NCBI RefSeq assembly: GCF_005576615.1
Contig: NZ_CP040330.1
Span: 992,001-1,056,000, forward strand
Source: Natrinema versiforme
GTDB taxonomy: Archaea; Halobacteriota; Halobacteria; Halobacteriales; Natrialbaceae
DNA: 64,000 bases
Reading direction: 5' to 3'
Under the pieces are notes generated by a model that saw only the letters and a program-made list of their open reading frames with translations, had not been told where the DNA came from and did no database searches. This document shows positions 51,676-60,837 of this stretch, in pieces (position 1 is the first letter of the stretch; each line of letters begins with the position of its first letter). A program made the position numbers and the translations under genes.

Positions 51676-52965
51676 TTACCAAGTCAGTCCCTCGTAGACC
51701 TCGAGGGCGTCTTCGTCGATGTCGATCCGCCGACCGTCGACCACGACCGACCGGGCCATCCCCTCGAAGGAGAGGTCGTCGAACTCGGGCCAGTCGGTCG
51801 CGACGACGGCACCGTCCGCCCCCTCGAGTGCGCCCTCGGCCGACTCGGCGTACTCGATTTCGGGGTAATCGGGCCGGACGTTCTCGATCGCGACCGGATC
51901 ATACGCGACGACGTCCGCGCCGCGATCCGCGAGGTACTCGATCACGTCCAGCGCGCGGGACTTCCGAACGTCGTCGGTGCCGGGCTTGAACGACAGTCCG
52001 AGGACCGCGATTCGGGCCCCCTCGAGGTCGACGTGATCCGCGAGCAGGCCGACGAGCCGTCGCGGCTGCTCGTCGTTGACCGCGACCGCGGCGTCGAGCA
52101 GTTCGGGGTCGTACCCCTGCTCGCGAGCGCCGGCCCGCAGGGCGTTGACATCCTTCGGGAAACAGGAGCCGCCCCAGCCGAGGCCCGAGCGCATGAACCG
52201 TTCCGAGATCCGATCGTCGAGGCCGACCGCCTCGAGCACCTCGTAGGCGTCCGCGTCGTACTCCCTGGCGATGTTGCCCAGTTCGTTGACCAGCGAGACT
52301 TTCGACGCGAGGAAGGCGTTGTTCGCGTACTTGATGAGTTCGGCCTCGCGGATGTCCGTCTCGACGAGGTCCGTCTCCTCCCGTTCGAGGATCGGCGCGT
52401 ACAGTTCGCGCAGCGTCGCGGCGGCTCCCTCGCTCGCCGTTCCCAAGACCACCTTGTCCGGCTCGAGGAAGTCCCCGACCGCGGTCCCCATCCGGAGGAA
52501 CTCGGGGTTCATCGCGATCTCGATGCCGTCCCCGAGCGGGGTTCCCGATTCGGACTCGAGGATCGGGCCGACGACGTCTTCGGTGGTGCCAGGCAGGACC
52601 GTGCTCTTGACGACCACGAGGTGGTCGTCATCCTTGTCCGCTAGCGCGCGGCCAAGCGACTCCGCGCCGGCCCGCATGATCGCGAGGTCGAGGCTCCCGT
52701 CGTCGGACTGGGGCGTGGGCAGACAGAGGAAGGTCACGTCCGTATCGCGGACATCGTCGTACTCGGTCGTCGCGCGGAGGGTCGTACCGGCGTGCTCGGC
52801 GATTCGCTCCGCGAGGCCCGACTCGTGGATCGGGGCCTCGCCGGCGTTTATCGCGTCGACGATGTCCTCGTTGATCTCGATGTTGATCACGTCGTGGCCG
52901 AGGTCCGCGAGGCAGGCGGCGACGGTGGTGCCGACGTAGCCGCTGCCGACGATGGAGACGTTCAT
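51676..52965 (-). CDS. aglM: UDP-glucose 6-dehydrogenase family enzyme (AglM-like)
   Basis: A 429-residue dehydrogenase. The N-terminal NAD-binding motif is SIVGSGYVGTTVAACLAD, the catalytic Cys is in GWGGSCFPKDVNALR, and the catalytic Lys is near AELIKYANNAFLASK. It oxidises UDP-glucose (or a related UDP-sugar) to the uronic acid. In haloarchaea AglM supplies UDP-glucuronate for the S-layer glycan; the adjacent aglJ-like and later aglG-like genes support this. UDP-GlcNAc/ManNAc dehydrogenases share the fold, so the sugar is partly inferred. Confidence 0.88.
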   Translation of the reverse strand: MNVSIVGSGYVGTTVAACLADLGHDVINIEINEDIVDAINAGEAPIHESGLAERIAEHAGTTLRATTEYDDVRDTDVTFLCLPTPQSDDGSLDLAIMRAGAESLGRALADKDDDHLVVVKSTVLPGTTEDVVGPILESESGTPLGDGIEIAMNPEFLRMGTAVGDFLEPDKVVLGTASEGAAATLRELYAPILEREETDLVETDIREAELIKYANNAFLASKVSLVNELGNIAREYDADAYEVLEAVGLDDRISERFMRSGLGWGGSCFPKDVNALRAGAREQGYDPELLDAAVAVNDEQPRRLVGLLADHVDLEGARIAVLGLSFKPGTDDVRKSRALDVIEYLADRGADVVAYDPVAIENVRPDYPEIEYAESAEGALEGADGAVVATDWPEFDDLSFEGMARSVVVDGRRIDIDEDALEVYEGLTW

Positions 52966-53153
52966 AGCGGACGAGACGCGCCGGTCTCGTTAGTCCCTTT
53001 TGGGTTCGGTCGGCTCGAGACGGATCCGCGCTTTTCGGCCGACTATCCCCGAGCAGGGACGCCGAAACGCGCTCGAGCGGCCGGACCGACCGCGATCAGT
53101 GACCGTCACGAACACGAAAGCTATTCTTGCTATTCGGACGCCTCTAGAAAGGC

Positions 53154-53717
53154 ATGCAGGAACCCTTCGGCCAACGCGGTCGCCTCGTGGCAGGCGTCGT
53201 CCTCCTCGTCGTTCTGGCCGGATTCGTGTGCTGGGCCGGCACGATCCCCGGCGATCTGACGGATAGCGACCATCCGACCGAGGTCGACGTGACCCAGAAC
53301 CGCGAAGCCTACGTCGGCGATCGTGTGGCCCTCGGCGGCCGAGTCGTCGAGACGGATCCCGTCGTTATCGCGACTCGCGCCAGCGGCTCCGGCAGGTTCA
53401 CCCTCGTGAACGCAAACGAGGGGCTCCAGAACGGGGACGAACCGCTCGAGCGGGGCGACAGCGTGACCGCCTTCGGCACGCTCGAGGACGAGTCGACCCT
53501 CGTCGCCGAGCGCACGACGATCGGTGATACGGCCGGGACGGCGTACATGCTTCTCGTCTCCTTTGTCGCCGGCCTCTGGGTCGTCGGCCGATTCGCCCGC
53601 GACTGGCGATTCGATTTCGACCGACTCGCGTTCGTCCCTCGGGACGACCCGCTCTCCCTTCGGGACGTGACCCCGTGGCCTCGAGGGTCTGCGAGCGGAG
53701 GTGATCGCGGTGCCTGA
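53154..53717 (+). CDS. Two-TM membrane protein of unknown function
   Basis: A 187-residue protein. One membrane helix near the N-terminus (LVAGVVLLVVLAGFVCWAG) and one near residue 130 (AYMLLVSFVAGLWVVGRFA) flank an external beta-rich domain (VDVTQNREAYVGDRVALGG, then GSGRFTLVNANEG and GDSVTAFGTLEDESTLVAER) that looks like a small OB- or NfeD-like barrel. The tail is cytoplasmic. It overlaps the next gene by 17 nt. No function is known; the barrel suggests binding of nucleic acid or a membrane ligand, which is a guess. Confidence 0.75.
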   Translation: MQEPFGQRGRLVAGVVLLVVLAGFVCWAGTIPGDLTDSDHPTEVDVTQNREAYVGDRVALGGRVVETDPVVIATRASGSGRFTLVNANEGLQNGDEPLERGDSVTAFGTLEDESTLVAERTTIGDTAGTAYMLLVSFVAGLWVVGRFARDWRFDFDRLAFVPRDDPLSLRDVTPWPRGSASGGDRGA

Positions 53718-54228
53718 CGTCCTCACGCACGCTATCGTCGGCTACATCATCGGGACGGTCCTGTCGATTCGCTACCCGCGACTGCGGCGAGCACACGTCA
53801 CGCTCGCGATGGTCGGCGCGCTCTCGCCCGACTTCGTGAAGGCCGATCTCGCGTTCCCGGACGAGTTCGTCAGCTATCTGCTCGGCGTTCCGTTCGCGTG
53901 GGGACCGCTGCACACCCTCGGCGGAACGATCGTCGTCGCCCTCCTCGGATCGCTCCTGTTCGCCCCCGAGCACCGCCGAGACGCGGTCCTCTTGGTCGCG
54001 ATCGGTGCGGCGTCACACCACCTCCTCGATCTGGGACTCATGACGCCGACTGGGTACTCCTACGCCGCGTTCTGGCCGTTGACCGAGTACCGGCCGCCCT
54101 CGGGCGGGCTCTACATGAGCACCGACCGCTGGCCGGCACTCGTCGCCGGCCTCTGTGGCGTCCTCGTCTGGGGATTCAAGCGACGAGTCGATGCGCGACG
54201 GACGGGGAGTTCGGCGTCCCTCGAGTGA
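53701..54228 (+). CDS. YdjM-type membrane-bound metal-dependent hydrolase
   Basis: A 175-residue membrane protein of the DUF457/YdjM type. VLTHAIVGYIIGTVLSIRYP opens with the conserved TH, and histidines and aspartates recur in VGALSPDFVKADLAF, WGPLHTLGGTIVVAL and ASHHLLDLGLMTPTGYSY. The pattern H..D..H..HHLLD is that of predicted metal-dependent hydrolases. GTG at 53701 gives an overlap of 17 nt with the preceding gene; an alternative GTG lies three codons later. Substrate is unknown. Confidence 0.82.
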   Translation: MIAVPDVLTHAIVGYIIGTVLSIRYPRLRRAHVTLAMVGALSPDFVKADLAFPDEFVSYLLGVPFAWGPLHTLGGTIVVALLGSLLFAPEHRRDAVLLVAIGAASHHLLDLGLMTPTGYSYAAFWPLTEYRPPSGGLYMSTDRWPALVAGLCGVLVWGFKRRVDARRTGSSASLE

Positions 54229-54301
54229 ACTCGCGTCGTCGCTCGATAAAGAGTGCGGCGCGTGCTCGAGCGGCGGCGACAGCAGTGAGCGGGTGCCGTC
54301 G

Positions 54302-55036
54302 TTACTCGGTCGGCACCGCGACTTCAGCGTCACCCAGTCGCTCCTCGGCGCGGTCCTTATCGTCCGGGTAGCCCACGTCGATGCGCCAGCCGTCCATCCG
54401 GATCGCGTCGATGGTCCGCCCGGACTGGATGAGGAGATCGATCGCGTCCGGCAGTTCGTACTCGCCTCGAGCCGAGGGCTGGACGAGGTGACACGCGTGG
54501 AAAATCTCCGGCGTGAACGTGTAGAAGCCGGTCATGACGAGATTGGACGGCGGATCGTCGGGTTTCTCCATCACTTCGACGATCTCCCCGTACTCGTTCG
54601 TATCGAGGACGCCGTACCTCGAGGCCTCCTCGTAAGGGACCTCCTCCACGAGGAACGCGGCGTCGGCCCGTTCCTCCTGCTGGCGGTTGATCACGTCGCC
54701 GAGGTTCGCCCGGAAGACGTTGTCTCCGAGCATGAGCATGAAGTCGTCGTCGATGTGCGGTTCCGCCTGCAGGATCGCGTGGGCGAGTCCGAGCTGCTCG
54801 CGCTGATGGGCGTAGGTGATCGGAACGCCCTCGTATTCGTCGCCGTAGCGTTCGATTATCTTCTCTTTCATGTAGCCGACGACGAGGACGAATTCGGTCG
54901 CACCGACCTCGATGAGGTTGTCCATAACGTCCTCGATGAGGGGTTTCCCGTCGACCTCGACGAGGACCTTCGGCTTGTCTTCGGTAAGCGGCCGGAGGCG
55001 AGTTCCCTTTCCCGCGGCCAGTACGACTGCTTGCAT
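54302..55036 (-). CDS. aglF: Sugar-1-phosphate nucleotidylyltransferase (AglF-like)
   Basis: A 244-residue nucleotidyltransferase. The activation motif is VLAAGKGTRLRPLTEDKPKV, substrate binding in LMLGDNVFRANLGD, and EKPDDPPSNLVMTGFYTF follows. It makes UDP- or dTDP-glucose from glucose-1-P. AglF in Haloferax makes UDP-glucose for the S-layer glycan, and aglM nearby would oxidise that product. The start ATG is 31-40 nt from AT-rich TATA candidates (55055-55075). Confidence 0.88.
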   Translation of the reverse strand: MQAVVLAAGKGTRLRPLTEDKPKVLVEVDGKPLIEDVMDNLIEVGATEFVLVVGYMKEKIIERYGDEYEGVPITYAHQREQLGLAHAILQAEPHIDDDFMLMLGDNVFRANLGDVINRQQEERADAAFLVEEVPYEEASRYGVLDTNEYGEIVEVMEKPDDPPSNLVMTGFYTFTPEIFHACHLVQPSARGEYELPDAIDLLIQSGRTIDAIRMDGWRIDVGYPDDKDRAEERLGDAEVAVPTE

Positions 55037-55197
55037 ATGCTCACCGATTATACTTGAGTGTTATATGTCTTCGGGACGGCTTGCTCGGGACTCGACCGGA
55101 GCGGGGATCGTTACTGCCCTGTCTGCACGGTACGGAGCAGAACTCGAACGCGATTCAGATAGAATCAATAGCTACTGAACAGTCCCTGTCTCGAAGG

Positions 55198-56610
55198 CTA
55201 CTGAATGTATCCGAGATCGTTCAGTCGCTGTTTGATCGAGTCGGATGCGTGTTGTGTGCCGGAAACGACATCGGCCGGCTGGAGAGCCGAAACGGTTTCC
55301 TCTATCAGAGGTCGGTCGGCGCCACCGACGACGGATCGCTCTCGAGCGTTCTGGATCAGGACGCACGCATCCCGATCGCCATTGCGTGCATCCTTTCGAA
55401 CGGCCCCATCTTGGGTGCTGTACACCGCGTGCCACGGGCCGAAGTACGGCTCTCGGTCGTCCGGTTCAAGCGGAAGTTCATCACCTGGTTCCTGCATCCG
55501 ATACGTCGAAGTGACGACGGGGTCGTCGCTCTCGAACGTTCGAGGATGGCCCTCAACGTAGGCGCGCACGACATCGGGGAACCGGGTTAGCGAAACAGGA
55601 GCATCGATAGTCAACCCACTATTGTCGTCGGGTGTACTAACGAGAAGTGGAACGTGTGTTAGCTCCTCGTTGATCCCGAAATTATGATCGATAAGCCGTA
55701 TCGGTGTTCCGAGCTCGCACGGTTCTCCGAATCCCTCCCCGTGATCGGACGTAATAACGAGTACGGTTTCAGAAAGGTCGTTGCGGGCCTTCAGCGCCTC
55801 AATCAATTCGCCGACGATCGCATCGGCCTGCCGTATGCACCCATCGTACAGTGACTCGAATGCTCCGAGTTGCCACCACGGACGATTGCCCAAAAACTCA
55901 CGTAACAACGGCTCACTGATCCCCTCGTGGAGACTTCGGAGTTCCGAACTGCTCCATCGATCATACCTCGTCGCCGGAAGGTATGGATAGTGGGCGTCCA
56001 TGAGGTTTATACACGCCGCCCACGGGTCACTCCGGTCGTCGGTCCACTCGAGAAACGATTCGATATGCTGGCGGCTCTCGTCGTGATCAACGGTCGGTCC
56101 CCGAATTTGTTCGATCTGGTCGCTAGCACCGTTGTATAACGATTTGATCGGGTGATCACTGCTGAGCGCGGCGGTAAGATACTCCGTTTTTCCGGTCGCG
56201 CCGCTCAGTTCATCGGGTGACAACGCATTAGGAAACGGGTACGTCGAAGACGACGGTCCATCGACATCGTCGAACGGCCGTGCAAGCGAGGACGCTTCGG
56301 CGACGACAGTGTTGGACGTAAAGAGACCAGTTTGATACCCTTCCTCGGAAAGTTCCTCCCAGATGGTCGTTCCCCGCTTGAGTTCCGCCGTGTGATCTAC
56401 GGCACGGTGTTCAGCAACCTCGTATCCAGTGAAGAGGCTCGCGTGGCTCGCGATGCTATGAATGCCCGGTGAGCGCGCCTGCGTGTACACCGTCGCCTCT
56501 GACGCAAACTCCTCCAGATTCGGTGTCGTCTCGTTGTAATAGCCGTGAAGGCTCGTATTCGCCGCTCGAACGCTATCGAGAACGACGAGGAGAACGTTAG
56601 GCGATGTCAT
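55198..56610 (-). CDS. Sulfatase-fold (alkaline phosphatase superfamily) enzyme, copy 1
   Basis: A 470-residue soluble enzyme. NVLLVVLDSVRA holds the first metal Asp (residue 12), and VITSDHGEGFGE the second Asp/His pair (about 289-290). The usual sulfatase C-x-P-x-R is replaced by ARSPGIHSIASHASLFTG (about residues 45-61), where Ser47 or Ser52 may be the nucleophile. It ends with a short LGYI element (SIKQRLNDLGYIQ). It may add or remove phosphate, sulfate or a phospho-group on the surface glycan. It is paralogous to the gene at 58256-59677, and the flippase lies between them. Confidence 0.85.
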   Translation of the reverse strand: MTSPNVLLVVLDSVRAANTSLHGYYNETTPNLEEFASEATVYTQARSPGIHSIASHASLFTGYEVAEHRAVDHTAELKRGTTIWEELSEEGYQTGLFTSNTVVAEASSLARPFDDVDGPSSSTYPFPNALSPDELSGATGKTEYLTAALSSDHPIKSLYNGASDQIEQIRGPTVDHDESRQHIESFLEWTDDRSDPWAACINLMDAHYPYLPATRYDRWSSSELRSLHEGISEPLLREFLGNRPWWQLGAFESLYDGCIRQADAIVGELIEALKARNDLSETVLVITSDHGEGFGEPCELGTPIRLIDHNFGINEELTHVPLLVSTPDDNSGLTIDAPVSLTRFPDVVRAYVEGHPRTFESDDPVVTSTYRMQEPGDELPLEPDDREPYFGPWHAVYSTQDGAVRKDARNGDRDACVLIQNARERSVVGGADRPLIEETVSALQPADVVSGTQHASDSIKQRLNDLGYIQ

Positions 56611-56701
56611 ATACTATCTTCGTCGACAGCCTGATAAAATCCTCTCGGTAACAGGGTGCCACATTATCTCCAGTTCGGATGCATATATCCGATCGCACAC
56701 G

Positions 56702-58153
56702 TCAGGTCCAATCCAGCGGGAGATCGATTGGAAGGTTCTGATCGACAGTCAGCCGGAAGTGAGCGGAGATGACGATGAGGGTCGTGAAGTAGACGACCGA
56801 GCCGAGTCCAACGAGCGCTAGCACGACGGCGATATTACTGCTGAGATTTACGTATTCTGCCTCGAACCAGAGACCAGCGTAGACGAAGAGGCCCATGATT
56901 CCTGCCGCGATCCACTGTCGTCCGATCTCTCCGACGGGAACGGAGAATTCGACCAGTGACGAGAGAGAAATGTAGGCGATGACGAGACTAATGGCGACTG
57001 ACGAAGCAGTCGCCGCCGCCGCACCGACAACACCGAAGATCGGGATCAAACTGACGTTTAGAAGGACGTTCGCCCCGATGAATACAGCGTTGATTTTGAA
57101 GGACACGTCGGGCCTGTCGATCGCGTCGAGCGTCATCGTGAACTGTCGCTGGTACCCCTGAATCAACGTCGCGACGATGAGAACTGAGAGAACGGTCGCT
57201 CCTTGCGTGAACTCCTCGCCGTACACTCGGAGTAATTGCTCACCGAGCAGCGTTCCTCCGACGAGCCCCGGAATGAGGATCAACCCACCGTACGTGAGCG
57301 CAGCCTCGAATAGTTCCGCGACCGATTCTGAGTCGTCGTCCGCCGAGAGCGAACTCATCTCGGGGAACAGCGTTTCGCTCAGTGAGCCGCCGAACAGTAT
57401 CAGAAACACCGCAATGTTCCAAGCCGCCGTGTAGATTCCGACGAGCGACGACGACACGAAGAACCCGAGGACGGCGACGTCAACCCAGTTGAACGCGCGC
57501 GAACGGATCTCGCCGAGCCACGAGTACTCCGCATAAGAGACGATCCGGCGGTAGTGTTCCACCGTCGGGAGCGAGATCGAGTCGAAATGACGAATCGCTA
57601 TCCAGAGCCCGAGTACGGAGACGAGTGCGTACCCAGCAGTATACCCGATGAAGAGACCGGTTATCTGGAACCCAGCGAGAATGGCTCCGATTTGGACGAG
57701 ACTCCGTGTTCCGGTCCGAATCGGATTGAAGATACCCGAGATGTGGACGAGGTGTTGTCCGCTCAGTATCGAGTTTACGGATGACTGAACGAGATTCACG
57801 AATAAGAACAGTACCACGGCTGCCGCGGCAGGGTATCCGATGTAGTCGTTTATCTGTTCGCGAAAGAGCAGGGTGAGTACGGAGACGATCAGGAAGAGGG
57901 CGAGGACGATCGTCCCGCCGGCGATCGTGTAGGCCGCTTCGTCCTCGCCCTCGCTGACGCGTTTGTTGATCGCACTCGGAACGCCCATTTTCACTGCGAT
58001 TCCGAGCCAAGAGACCGTCGAGAGCACGAGATAATAGATACCGAGCGTCTCGGAACCGAGAAATCGAGCGATAAATATCGTCGCGACGAACCCAAGCATG
58101 GATGCCAAAAACCGGGAGGTGAAATGAACGATCGATGTCTGGCCCAGTCGCAT
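56702..58153 (-). CDS. Polysaccharide/oligosaccharide flippase
   Basis: A 483-residue membrane protein with about 12-14 hydrophobic segments, as in MATE/Wzx-type exporters. It opens MRLGQTSIVHFTSRFLASML and has GIAVKMGVPSAINKRVSEGE, WLGEIRSRAFNWVDVAVLGF and LIPIFGVVGAAAATASSVAI. It probably flips lipid-linked sugars across the membrane, as AglR is thought to do in Haloferax. It lies between two paralogous sulfatase-fold genes on the same strand, in AT-richer DNA than the rest of the window. Confidence 0.85.
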   Translation of the reverse strand: MRLGQTSIVHFTSRFLASMLGFVATIFIARFLGSETLGIYYLVLSTVSWLGIAVKMGVPSAINKRVSEGEDEAAYTIAGGTIVLALFLIVSVLTLLFREQINDYIGYPAAAAVVLFLFVNLVQSSVNSILSGQHLVHISGIFNPIRTGTRSLVQIGAILAGFQITGLFIGYTAGYALVSVLGLWIAIRHFDSISLPTVEHYRRIVSYAEYSWLGEIRSRAFNWVDVAVLGFFVSSSLVGIYTAAWNIAVFLILFGGSLSETLFPEMSSLSADDDSESVAELFEAALTYGGLILIPGLVGGTLLGEQLLRVYGEEFTQGATVLSVLIVATLIQGYQRQFTMTLDAIDRPDVSFKINAVFIGANVLLNVSLIPIFGVVGAAAATASSVAISLVIAYISLSSLVEFSVPVGEIGRQWIAAGIMGLFVYAGLWFEAEYVNLSSNIAVVLALVGLGSVVYFTTLIVISAHFRLTVDQNLPIDLPLDWT

Positions 58154-58255
58154 ACGCCTACCGGTGGGCGGGAAGGCAATAAGGCCTCTTTTTCGATACT
58201 AACAGCGAAGTACTCGAGACATAATTCACGCGTTGTTCTCGGTTGCAGCCGTTAT

Positions 58256-59677
58256 TTACGCCTTGTATCCGAGTTCGTGTAATCGCTGCTCGACCTCGGC
58301 GTCGATATCTCCGTCGGCTTCCGTCACGTCGACTCGGTCTAAGGTTTCAACGGACGATTCGACAAGTTCCCGGTCCGCGAGTCCTCTCGCCGCTCGCTGA
58401 TCGTGTCTCGTCGATTCGAATCGAACTTGGTCCTCACGACGAATGGCGTCAACTACCGTTCTGTCACCTTGTTCGTGGCAGACTGCATGCCACGGCCCGA
58501 AGTACGGTTCCCGCTCGCTCTCCGGCAACGGTAACTCCGTTGCTGGCTCCTCGAGTCGGTACGAACTCGTGATCGTATAGCCGTCGTCCGGAACGAAACT
58601 CCCTCTCTCACCGTCGATGACGCTTTTCACGACTGACGGAAATCGAGTTAACGACGCGGGTTCGGTTACGGTTTCGCCTGCCGTCTGTCCGGGATACTTG
58701 ACCACCAAGGGAACGTGAGCGAGTTCGTCACCGATCCCCCAACTGTGGTCGATCAGACGTACTGCGTCGTTCACGACGCTGTACTCTCCGAACCCCTCGC
58801 CGTGGTCGCTCGTCACGACAACTAAGGTGTCCTCGAGTTCGTTCGCCGCCTCGAGTCTGTCGAGCAATTCGGCGAGGTACGCGTCGGCTTGCCTGATGCA
58901 GCCGTCGTACAGACTCGTACACGCTTCGAGTTCCCAGAACGGCCGGTCGCCGAGGTATTGGGTCGTCAGCGGCCCGCCCATTGCCTCTCGATGGAGGTCT
59001 TGGAGGACATCGCCGCCCCACCGGTCGTACTTCTCCTGTGGCAAGTACGGATAATGAGCGTCCATGAGATTGAGACACGCCGCCCACGGGCCGTCGTTCG
59101 ACTCTCGCCACTCGAGGAACTCTTTGACGTACTCTCCCCCGTGTTCTCTCTCCGGATCGTGTGCCGCGCTCGAATTGCCGAACTCCCTCGCTAACCCGTT
59201 CGCGATGGCTTTGAGTGGTGACTCGCTCTCGAGACACGCTCGAACGTACTCGATGTAACTCGGATTTCCCGAAACGTGTTCCGGACCGAGCGCATCCGGA
59301 AATACTAGTTCATCACGTTTCGGTCCCACAACGTGGTTAAAGAACGTCGAAAGGTTCGAAGATTCAGAAACGATCGCGTTTGGTGTGAACAGTCCAGTCC
59401 GGTACCCGTCGTCAGCTAGCTCTTCCCAAATCGTATGTCCGGACGCTAAATTCGCACTATGCGACGTAGCCCGATGCTCGGCCACGTGATAGCCGGTGAA
59501 AATACTCACGTGACTCGAGATGCTGTGAATACCGGGTGATTTCGCAGTTGTATAGGTCGTCGATCGGGTTGCAAACTCGTCCAGACGTGGTGTTGTCTGT
59601 CGCGGATAGCCAAGATGGCCCACGTTTTGGGCACGAACACTGTCGAGAATAACGAGAAGAACGTTCGGCTGATCCAT
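58256..59677 (-). CDS. Sulfatase-fold (alkaline phosphatase superfamily) enzyme, copy 2
   Basis: A 473-residue paralogue of the 55.2-kb enzyme. It opens MDQPNVLLVILDSVRAQNVG and has the same region AKSPGIHSISSHVSIFTGYH, AACLNLMDAHYPYLPQEKYD, the distinctive LYDGCIRQADAYLAELLDRL, and VVTSDHGEGFGEYSVV. It ends LHELGYKA. Start at ATG 59677 because earlier codons in frame lie in AT-rich non-coding DNA. Substrate unknown; work on the same glycan as its paralogue is inferred from the flippase between them. Confidence 0.87.
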   Translation of the reverse strand: MDQPNVLLVILDSVRAQNVGHLGYPRQTTPRLDEFATRSTTYTTAKSPGIHSISSHVSIFTGYHVAEHRATSHSANLASGHTIWEELADDGYRTGLFTPNAIVSESSNLSTFFNHVVGPKRDELVFPDALGPEHVSGNPSYIEYVRACLESESPLKAIANGLAREFGNSSAAHDPEREHGGEYVKEFLEWRESNDGPWAACLNLMDAHYPYLPQEKYDRWGGDVLQDLHREAMGGPLTTQYLGDRPFWELEACTSLYDGCIRQADAYLAELLDRLEAANELEDTLVVVTSDHGEGFGEYSVVNDAVRLIDHSWGIGDELAHVPLVVKYPGQTAGETVTEPASLTRFPSVVKSVIDGERGSFVPDDGYTITSSYRLEEPATELPLPESEREPYFGPWHAVCHEQGDRTVVDAIRREDQVRFESTRHDQRAARGLADRELVESSVETLDRVDVTEADGDIDAEVEQRLHELGYKA

Positions 59678-59824
59678 ACGTATGGGTTCGGACGGGCATA
59701 TTTGTATACTTCGGTAGGTGGAATATACACCTGCCATATTATACACGAGGAAATACTAAAGAAATTAGAACCCTATCTGACGCATTCCGTTAGTGATAAA
59801 CAGGTGCAAATCACTTCACCACTA
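59678..59824. other. AT-rich intergenic region
   Basis: About 150 bases of low-GC sequence (for example ATATTTGTATACTTCGG and ATTATACACGAGGAAATACT) with no supported gene. It is the divergent region between sulfatase copy 2 and the decayed third sulfatase. Confidence 0.6.
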
Positions 59825-60822
59825 ATGACAGTTAGCTTTACAAAGTTGTTCTCTCAGAGTATATCGAATTTCCGGGAGACGGATAAACCGCTGTTGTCAC
59901 GTGTTTTCCGACCGATCTATTATATCTACGTCGCGTTCCTTCTCAGTATCACGAAGTAGTATCCGTACGGAACCAACATTTTCGAACGTGATTGGGATGC
60001 GCTCATCATTCTCGACGCCTGTCGTGTTGATGCATTACGGGAGGTCGCCGACGAGTACGAGTTCCTGACCGTCGACGACTCGATAACCTCAGTCGGGAGT
60101 ACGTCTTTCGAATGGATGAACCATACCTTTGACGCCGAATATCGGGACGAGATTCAGGATACCGCATACGTGACCGGAAACGGGTATACGGAGCGGGTAC
60201 TCGATAACGGCGGCGATACGGGACACGCAGCGATGCCGTTCGGACCATCCGAGTACGATGTCGTCAGTCCCGAGGACTTCGGTTATCTCGAGGAACTCTG
60301 GCGGGTAGAGTTTGACGACTCTGCTGAGTGGATGGTCGGGAGTGAGGATGGCACTCGTGTTCACCCACGCTATACGACCGACCGTGCAATTGCGGCAGGC
60401 CGAAATCGTAGCACTGACCGGCTGGTCGTCCACTACATGTATCCACACGATCCCTATCCACTGGCCGATGATCCCGACCTACAGGAACCGTTTGATGCGC
60501 TCAGAGCGGGACGCGTCGATCGCGACGAGACGTGGGACGAATACCTACAGAACCTTCGGTTCGTGCTCGATGAAGTCGAAGTTTTGCTCGACAACGTCGA
60601 TGCTGACAATGTCGTGATCACTGCAGACCACGGAGAAGCATTCGGGGAGTATAGCTTCTACCGACACGTTATCGGTTGTCCACTGCCGTGTATGCGAACC
60701 GTCCCGTGGGCCGAGACAACCGCTGCGGATACCGGGAATATGAACCTCGTGCTCCAGCACCACAGTCGGCTACCGAAACGGCGACCGCCGAAGAGCGATT
60801 AGAAGATTTGGGTTATTTGTAG
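59825..60822 (+). pseudogene. Decayed sulfatase-fold enzyme, third type
   Basis: One open frame (ATG 59825) reads MTVSFTKLFSQSISNFRETD, then SRVFRPIYYIYVAFLLSITK, where a TAG at 59957-59959 stops it. Directly after, the same frame resumes YPYGTNIFERDWDALIILDA and continues through VVITADHGEAFGEYSFYRHV to VPWAETTAADT. Near 60730 the frame slips by one base: the product would read on to a stop at 60802, but the next frame gives EYEPRAPAPQSATETA and ends EERLEDLGYL at 60822. A nonsense codon and a frameshift together mark a pseudogene. It belongs to a different sulfatase subgroup (YPYGTN-type opening) from copies 1 and 2. Confidence 0.8.
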
Positions 60823-60837
60823 CGTTACCGGTACGGT

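Noticed and set aside
59615-59959. 114-codon ORF reaching from sulfatase copy 2 into the AT-rich gap
   Set aside because: Its first part is antisense to copy 2; only the part from ATG 59825 is in frame with the decayed sulfatase, and is annotated there.
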